From Amyelois transitella (lineage: Eukaryota > Arthropoda > Insecta > Lepidoptera > Pyralidae): DNA of 64,000 nt. Of the stretch, positions 12,301 to 21,300 are shown in pieces. The stretch is from the NCBI RefSeq assembly GCF_032362555.1, contig NC_083524.1, positions 606,001 to 670,000 on the forward strand, in the 5' to 3' direction. Positions within the stretch are counted from its first letter, which is position 1. Every line of letters begins with the position of its first letter. The position numbers and the translations under genes were made by a program. The notes under the pieces were generated by a model. The model searched no databases and was not told where the DNA came from. It saw only the letters and a program-made list of their open reading frames with translations.

Positions 12301-15300
12301 ATCCAATCAATTACTATTTTTTAATATTTTACTTATGTGTAATTTCTCGTCCACAATTCTATTCTATGTTTGGATAATTGTAAAGTTGACGTTGTTGAAG
12401 AAAATGCTGCAGTGCAGTTTGTTACCGCTTCTTCTGCACTGACGCTTTCGAAGCGGCAGTAAACTTTGTTTTTACTAAATTATTTGACGTCAACCAAAAG
12501 ATATGACAATTATTAAGTGATGTAGAAGTGCCCCATAATCTTATCTTTTCTTTCTTATAAGTAGGTATATAAAATTCTCGTGTCACAATGTTTGTCTCCG
12601 TACTCCTCCGAAACGGCTTTACCGATTTTAACCAAATTTTGCATGCATATTCAGTAGGTCTGAGAATCGGCTAACATCTATTTTTCAAACCCCTTTGAAC
12701 AGAGTTGTCCACCCTTCACATTTTTTTAACTAGAAATTACTTAATAATTATTTACCTTTATGGCAAAACAACGTTTGCGGAACAGCTAGTAATGAAACCA
12801 AGTTTTTAATTTTGAATTTTGCACCCCAGGCTACAGATAACGCGCGCTGGGTCCTCCACAAGATCTTCATGCTGTCACCTCAGTTCGCCTTGGGAGATGG
12901 ACTCTTGGAGATCGCGAAGAACACTATTCAGGCACAGGTAAAATAAATAAATAATATATATTTTTTTTTTTTATTTACGCCTATAATACAACGGCAGTAG
13001 TATTTAAGTATTTGGCAAAGAATTGTTATAGGTATAACAAAATATAATCTTGACAGTCTTCATTTCAAAAAGGACAAAGAACAAGTACCTATATGGGCAA
13101 CAAAAGTAGTTACTTACAGAAACAAACAAGTTGAAGAACATTCTTCACCATTCTCACAAAATAACAAAAAAATTCTTATAATCGTATTACATCCATATAA
13201 TAAGGACCAGACTTATTTCAAAATATGTTGTGATTTCTTCTAGTCTTTTAAATTTATCATCATTTTGGATAATGCTGCTATTCTAGTACGGAAGTATCAA
13301 ATGCGTGTTCCAGTCGATAGCATCGATAATACCGTAATCAATTCAGGGCATAATGTTTAGTACTAATACTGTAATCATTATAATCAATATTACCCAGCTT
13401 TATCATTCAAATTAGGTCAGTCTGCGTGTTTTGACCTTTTATATTTTAATCCACTTCAAAATAGAAGGAACTTCTCAATTCACAGGAAAAAAGAATAGGA
13501 CCACTCATTCACTTTCCCATAGATGTCGTAAAAGGCGACCCAGGGATAGGCTTAAGAACTAGGGATTCTTCTTTTAAGCGATTGGCTAGCAACCTGCCAC
13601 TATTTGAATCTCAATTCTATCATCAAGCTAAAAAGGTGAACGTGGCGTATCAGTCTTTTCAAGACTTTTGGCTCTGTCTGCCCCGCAAGGGATGTAGACG
13701 TGACTATATGTATGTATCATTTTTAGGTCCTCGGCCGCTTCGGAATGGAAACCTACCGGGACCCATTCTCCAGCGACCTCATAGCGCTCCATTGCACTGC
13801 CCTGGTCGTGGTCGGCACATTCCTGATGCTGCTCAATTTGGCTGTCGAATATGATTACTTTGAAGGGATTCTTGCCAGGTAATATTTTAGTTCGGGATTC
13901 CTCTTGTAGGCGATGGACTAGTAAACTGTCACTATTAGTAGGTATCTCAATCTGAACAATGTATTCTCTCGTCCACATTCTATTCGAAGATTGGATATTT
14001 GTGAAATTGACGTTGTTGAAGATAATACCGCAGTGCAGTTTGTTACAACTTCTTCTGCACTGATGCCTTGGAAGCGGCAGTAAACTTAGTTCTAAGTAAT
14101 TTATTTGACGTCAACCAATGTTGTGTAACCAAAAGATTTGACAATTATTAAGCGATAGTATCCTATAATAATGAATAAAAATGTTGAATTCCATCATTGA
14201 GTCATATAGATGAACGTGGCCTTTCATTTACGAGACTGATGGCTCTGTCTTCCCCGTTAGGGATATATACGTGATTATATAATATGTATGTATGATATTT
14301 TTGTATCCTTATACACCATGATCCAAATATTTTTGTATTGTTTTTCATCACATTTTATATAAGCCACTGTTTTGTGATAACTTCCTAAGCTAATTCGTTG
14401 TTTTTGTTTTAATGTCTTCTTGTTCGAATTCTTGTTCTGACACATTTTACATTATCATGCTGTGTACACTAAAGTTGGACATGATAATTATGCAATGCAA
14501 TTTTGTAATCTGTCTGTAAACGTACCTTAATAAATAAATAGGCATTCATGAAAGAATTTATCCATGAAGACAAAAACCCAACTGGGTTCCGAACATACAG
14601 ACAGACAGACAGACAAAAAAATTTCATATTTAGTTTTGGTATCGATCCAGTAACACCACCTGCTATTTATTTTTTCAATATTTTCAATGTACAGAATTAA
14701 AGCCAAATAGCTGAACGTGGCCTATCAGTCTTTACAAGACTGTAGGCTCTGTCTATCCCGCAAGGGATATAGACGTGATTATATGTATGTATGTATACAG
14801 AATTGACCCTCCTACAGATTTATTATATGTATAGATTTAGATATTTATTTTAATTAAACGACCTCACAGATTCAGCAAAGAATCGATTCCTGAACAATCC
14901 GGCGAGATGGAAGAAGTTGAGGTGTCGGAGGAGCGCCGCCGCGTGAAGAACGCTATCAGCCGGGCGGGCGACGCGCAGGTCACGCTGCGCACCATCGGCA
15001 ACATCAACGCTGGTGAGTTTGGTGAAGGTCACTGGTGATGAATGCTTGACTTGAACGAAGACTGAAAATGTAGAATCAACTTGTGCGTGAAGTAGAGGTA
15101 ATGGTGGTGAGTTTGGTGAAGGTCACTGGTGAAGGTCACTGGTGATGGATGCTTGAACGAAGACTGAAAATGCAAAATCAACTTGTGCGGGAAGTGGAGG
15201 TAACACTGGTGAGTTTAGTGAAGGTCACTGGTGATGAATGCTTGAACGAAGACTGAAGTTGCAGAATCAACTTGTGCGTGAAGTGGAGGTAACGCGGGTG

Positions 15301-18300
15301 AGTTTGGTGAAGGTCACTGGTGATGAATGCTTGAACGAAGACTGAAAATGCAGAATCAACTTGTGCGGGTAGTGGAGGTAACGCTGGTGAGTTTAGTGAA
15401 GGTCACTGGTGAAGAATTCTTGAACGAAGACTGAAAATGCAGAATCAACTTATGGGAGATGTGGAGGTAATGGTGGTAAGTTTAGTGAAGGTCACTGGTG
15501 ATGAATGCTTGAACGAAGACTGAAGTTGCAGAATCAACTTGTGCGGGAAGTAGAGGTAACACTGGTGAGTTTAGTGAAGGTCACTGGTGAAGGTCACTGG
15601 TGATGAATGCTTGAACGAAGACTGAAAATGCAGAATCAACTTATGGGAGATGTGGAGGTAATGGTGGTAAGTTTAGTGAAGGTCACTGGTGATGAATGCT
15701 TGAACGAAGACTGAAGTTGCAGAATCAACTTGTGCGGGAAGTAGAGGTAACACTGGTGAGTTTAGTGAAGGTCACTGGTGATGAATGCTTGACTTGAACG
15801 AAGACTGAAGTTGCAGAATCAACTTGTGCGGGAAGTGGGGGTAACGCTGGTGAGTTTGGTGAAGGTCACTGGTGATGAATGCTTGAACAAAGACTGAAGT
15901 TGCAGAATCAACTTATGCGGGAAGTGGGGGTAACGCTGGTGAGTTTGGTGAAGGTCACTGGTGATGAATGCTTGAACAAAGACTGAAGTTGCAGAATCAA
16001 CTTATGCGAGAAGTGGAGGTGACGCTGGTGAGTTTGGTGAAGGTCACTGGTGATGGATGCTTGAACGAAGACTGAAGTTGCAGAATCAACTTGTGCGGGA
16101 AGTGGAGGTAACGCTGATGAGTCTGGTAAAGAATGTTTGAACGAAGACTGAAGTTGCAGAATCAAATTATGCGGGAAGTGGAGGGAACGCTGGTGACTTT
16201 GGTTAAGCCGTGTTCAGGGTTCGTGTCAATTTCAGCCGTGGACGTCCACTGCTGAACATAGGCCTCCCCCAACGACTTCCACTTCGCTCTGTTGGAGGCG
16301 ACCTGCATCTAACGTTTCCCCCCACGGACTTCACCAGGTCATTAATTAACAAATAAATAAATATATACGGGACAAATTACACAGATTGAGTTAGCCTCAT
16401 GCCCTGACCGGGATTCTAACCCGGGACCTCCGGTGTCACAGACAAGCGTATTACCGCTGCGCCACAGAGGCCGTCTACAAACTTTCAAATGTACGGTGTA
16501 TTTGATCAGATTTTTAACTAAATGTTTCAGGTTTCGTGAACACAGAGGATTGCAACAAGAAGTCACCAAAACGCATGGCGTCGGCGGACTCCGACGTGGC
16601 GGCCTGTGTGGACCTCAGCAAGGTTTACTGGACGCTGGGCAAACCCAGGGTCGCTGTTAGAGCGCTCACGCTTGGCTTCCCGGCTGGACAGGTAAGGCAT
16701 TCATTCTAGAATAGAATAGAATAAACTATTTGGTTTTAAGATAGAATTGAGATTCAAATAGTGAAGACTACTAGCCCATCGCCTAAAAGAAGAATCCCAA
16801 GTTTATAAGCCTACCCCTTAGTCGCCTTTTACGACATCCATGGGAGAGAGATGGAGTGGTGTTATTCTTTTTTTCTATTGGTGCCGGGAACCACACGGCA
16901 CTTGATTTTATTTTAAATATTAATATAAAATAATAATATTTAAAATAAGATCTTAATTTAAAAAACCAAGAACCACAAGACACTAACTACGAAAATCATC
17001 GTTTTAATATCAAACTTCATTTTTTCAATTTTTTTTTTCAATACAGTGCACAGCATTACTTGGCCAAAACGGGGCAGGCAAGTCGACCACGTTCGCCATG
17101 CTGACCGGTCAGGTCAGGCCGAGCTCGGGTCAGGTGTACCTCCACGGCCGCCCTGTCAGCGCCAGGCAACTTTGTCAAGGCCATATCAGTGAGTAATTAA
17201 GTTTTGAACGTGTAGCGGGAGAGATGATACAAGCCCTCAATAAATCTATGTAACCTTATTGTATTAGTTCATTGACTGTTATAAACTAGATCAAAGAGTC
17301 CCAAACTTATTTTGTCTACTGCCCACTTTGAGAATAAATATTTTTTTAGCGCCCCCATTTTTTCACCTATTCAAAAACCACTATAACTTCAAATTAGTTT
17401 AATTAATTATTGTGACCTATATATGTATAAGTATGTATAGTAACGGAGAATTCTTAACGAAACTTTGACTATATCCCGCAACTTAAAACCTGAGCGCTGT
17501 AGGTAACATACAACGGCGCTTAGGTCTTAGCGCTTTCTGGTTCTCTTACCCCCCTTGAGACCAGCAGCGCCCACAAGGGGGCGTTATCGCCCACTTTGGG
17601 AAAGACTGAACTAGATTAAGAGATCTAGATAAACAACCTGGATAGCACCTCCACCACCATTCTATGTTCTATTTAAAATATGTATATAAACTTGTTTAAT
17701 CAATAATAAAGTCAGTTACTGTTTGTCATCGAACCTATAACTTCCTGGTTGTTTCATTGTGAACACCCCCGTTTTACATCATAGACCGCCACCAAAGGGA
17801 AGATCTTCCGCCAGGCTGGTGTGACGCCTGGGGAACCGCGCGACAGACGATGTTGTGTCGGAGGTTGTATTATATGCTCCAATCCGTGAAATCTTTGCTT
17901 GCGCGATTTAGACTTTTCGCTGTTTTTGAGTGAAAGCGTCGCGCCATTGGTTGTTGTGACTTGTGACGTAGAGATGTCGCCACATAACCTATCATGTCTT
18001 TACTCCTTGAGATTCAAACAGTGACAGGTTGCTAGCCGATCGCCTAAAAGAAGAATCCGATATTATAAGCCTATTCCTGAGTCGCCTTTTACGCAACCAT
18101 GGTAACGAGATCAAGTGGTCGAATTCTTTTTTTATTAGTGCCGGGAACCGCACTACACCTATAATTAATATCTCATTCCTCTTTTTCAGGCTACTGCCCT
18201 CAGAGTGACGCCATAGATCCCCTGATGACGGTCAGGGAAACACTGATCATGTATTGCAGGCTGCGCGGGATCACTGAGCAAGATGATGTAAGTAAATGAC

Positions 18301-21300
18301 CGGTCTGGATCAAATGATCATCATACATACATACATACATAAAATCACGCCTCTTTCTCGGAGGGGTAGGCAGAGACTACCTCTTTCCACTTGCCACGAT
18401 CTCTGCACACTTCCTTCGCTTCATCCACATTCATAACTGTCTTCATGCAAGCTCGGCGGTTTCGGGTACTCTTGACCTGACCCTTTACCAGGACGTCCTT
18501 AATTTGATCAAGATACGTTCGTCTAGGTCTTCCCACTCCGACCTTTCCCTCCACACTTTCCTTGTATATCTGCTTAGTCAAAATAAATAATTATTTGGAA
18601 AATATACAAAGCTCGAACCCATCAGGTGATCCGCCGTACCCTGGACGCGTTTTCCCTGAGCCGCTACGGCGACGTGCGCTGTGGCGCCCTCAGCGGCGGC
18701 AACAAGAGGAAACTCTGCGCCGCCATCGCCATGATGGGCAGGAACGACTTGGTGCTGTTGGACGAGCCTACCAGGTACTTGTTTATTTTGCTAACTATTC
18801 ATATTTTTTAAAAGGCGACTATGGCTTATAAACTCCAATCCGCGAAATCTTTACTTGCGCGATTTAGACTTTTCGCTGTTTTTAATTGATAGCATCGTGT
18901 GATTGGATGTTGTGACTTACGGTTTAGAGATGTCACCATACTTATCTAGTTTTACATACATAAAATCACGCCTCTTTCCCGGAGGGGTAGGCAGAGACTA
19001 CCTCTTTCCACTCGCTTCGTCCACATTCATAACTCTCTTCATACAAGCTCGGCGGTTTCGGGTACTCTTGACCTGACCCTTTACCAGGACGTCCTTAATT
19101 TGATCAAGATACGTTCGTCTAGGTCTTCCCACTCCGACCTCTCCCTCCACACTCTCCTTGTCTATATATGTAGGTATATATGTTGTGTTCGTTGCCGTTC
19201 CAGCGGCATGGACCCGGCGTCGCGCGCATGCGTGCGGCGCGCCGTGCGGGCGGCGTGCGCGCGCGGGCGCGGCGTGCTGCTGAGCACGCACGCGCTGGCG
19301 GACGCGCGCCGCCTCGCCGCGCGCGTCGCGCTGCTGCGGGCCGCGCTCGCGCTCGTCGCCGGCCTCCACTCCCCCCACAGGTAGTACACTCGCCCCCTGC
19401 TGAGCACGCACGCGCTGGCGGACGCGCGCCGCCTCGCCGCGCGCGTCGCGCTGCTGCGGGCCGCGCTCGCGCTCGTCGCCGGCCTCCACTCCCCCCACAG
19501 GTAGTACACTCGCCCCCTGCTGAGCACGCACGCGCTGGCGGACGCGCGCCGCCTCGCCGCGCGCGTCGCGCTGCTGCGGGCCGCGCTCGCGCTCGTCGCC
19601 GGCCTCCACTCCCCCCACAGGTAGTACACTCGCCCCCTGCTGAGCACGCACGCGCTGGCGGACGCGCGCCGCCTCGCCGCGCGCGTCGCGCTGCTGCGGG
19701 CCGCGCTCGCGCTCGTCGCCGGCCTCCACTCCCCCCACAGGTAGTACACTCGCCCCCTGCTGAGCACGCACGCGCTGGCGGACGCGCGCCGCCTCGCCGC
19801 GCGCGTCGCGCTGCTGCGGGCCGCGCTCGCGCTCGTCGCCGGCCTCCACTCCCCCCACAGGTAGTACACTCGCCCCCTGCTGAGCACGCACGCGCTGGCG
19901 GACGCGCGCCGCCTCGCCGCGCGCGTCGCGCTGCTGCGGGCCGCGCTCGCGCTCGTCGCCGGCCTCCACTCCCCCCACAGGTAGTACACTCGCCCCCTGC
20001 TGAGCACGCACGCGCTGGCGGACGCGCGCCGCCTCGCCGCGCGCGTCGCGCTGCTGCGGGCCGCGCTCGCGCTCGTCGCCGGCCTCCACTCCCCCCACAG
20101 GTAGTACACTCGCCCCCTGCTGAGCACGCACGCGCTGGCGGACGCGCGCCGCCTCGCCGCGCGCGTCGCGCTGCTGCGGGCCGCGCTCGCGCTCGTCGCC
20201 GGCCTCCACTCCCCCCACAGGTAGTACACTCGCCCCCTGCTGAGCACGCACGCGCTGGCGGACGCGCGCCGCCTCGCCGCGCGCGTCGCGCTGCTGCGGG
20301 CCGCGCTCGCGCTCGTCGCCGGCCTCCACTCCCCCCACAGGTAGTACACTCGCCCCCTGCTGAGCACGCACGCGCTGGCGGACGCGCGCCGCCTCGCCGC
20401 GCGCGTCGCGCTGCTGCGGGCCGCGCTCGCGCTCGTCGCCGGCCTCCACTCCCCCCACAGGTAGTACACTCGCCCCCTGCTGAGCACGCACGCGCTGGCG
20501 GACGCGCGCCGCCTCGCCGCGCGCGTCGCGCTGCTGCGGGCCGCGCTCGCGCTCGTCGCCGGCCTCCACTCCCCCCACAGGTAGTACACTCGCCCCCTGC
20601 TGAGCACGCACGCGCTGGCGGACGCGCGCCGCCTCGCCGCGCGCCTCGCGCTGCTGCGGGCCGCGCTCGCGCTCGTCGCCGGCCTCCACTCCCCCCACAG
20701 GTAGTACACTCGCCCCCTGCTGAGCACGCACGCGCTGGCGGACGCGCGCCGCCTCGCCGCGCGCGTCGCGCTGCTGCGGGCCGCGCTCGCGCTCGTCGCC
20801 GGCCTCCACTCCCCCCACAGGTAGTACACTCGCCCCCTGCTGAGCACGCACGCGCTGGCGGACGCGCGCCGCCTCGCCGCGCGCCTCGCGCTGCTGCGGG
20901 CCGCGCTCGCGCTCGTCGCCGGCCTCCACTCCCCCCACAGGTAGTACACTCGCCCCCTGCTGAGCACGCACGCGCTGGCGGACGCGCGCCGCCTCGCCGC
21001 GCGCCTCGCGCTGCTGCGGGCCGCGCTCGCGCTCGTCGCCGGCCTCCACTCCCCCCACAGGTAGTACACTCGCCCCCTGCTGAGCACGCACGCGCTGGCG
21101 GACGCGCGCCGCCTCGCCGCGCGCGTCGCGCTGCTGCGGGCCGCGCTCGCGCTCGTCGCCGGCCTCCACTCCCCCCACAGGTAGTACACTCGCCCCCTGC
21201 TGAGCACGCACGCGCTGGCGGACGCGCGCCGCCTCGCCGCGCGCCTCGCGCTGCTGCGGGCCGCGCTCGCGCTCGTCGCCGGCCTCCACTCCCCCCACAG

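Larger units (their letters stand above)
6176..13878 (+). other. ABCA second transmembrane domain exons
   Basis: Exon 6176-6319 opens with a hydrophobic helix ([20 protein letters not shown]). A large extracellular loop with cysteines ([12 protein letters not shown]) follows in exons 7218-8655. Exons 10156-12094 and 13727-13878 carry the remaining helices; the first holds the ABCA-typical block around [20 protein letters not shown]. Exons 10156-10336 and 14870-15012 are much richer in G+C than the introns around them. Confidence 0.88.

Noticed and set aside
15013-16200. CRISPR array
   Set aside because: Units are contiguous, with no unique spacers, in a eukaryotic intron; it is an exon-edge tandem duplication.
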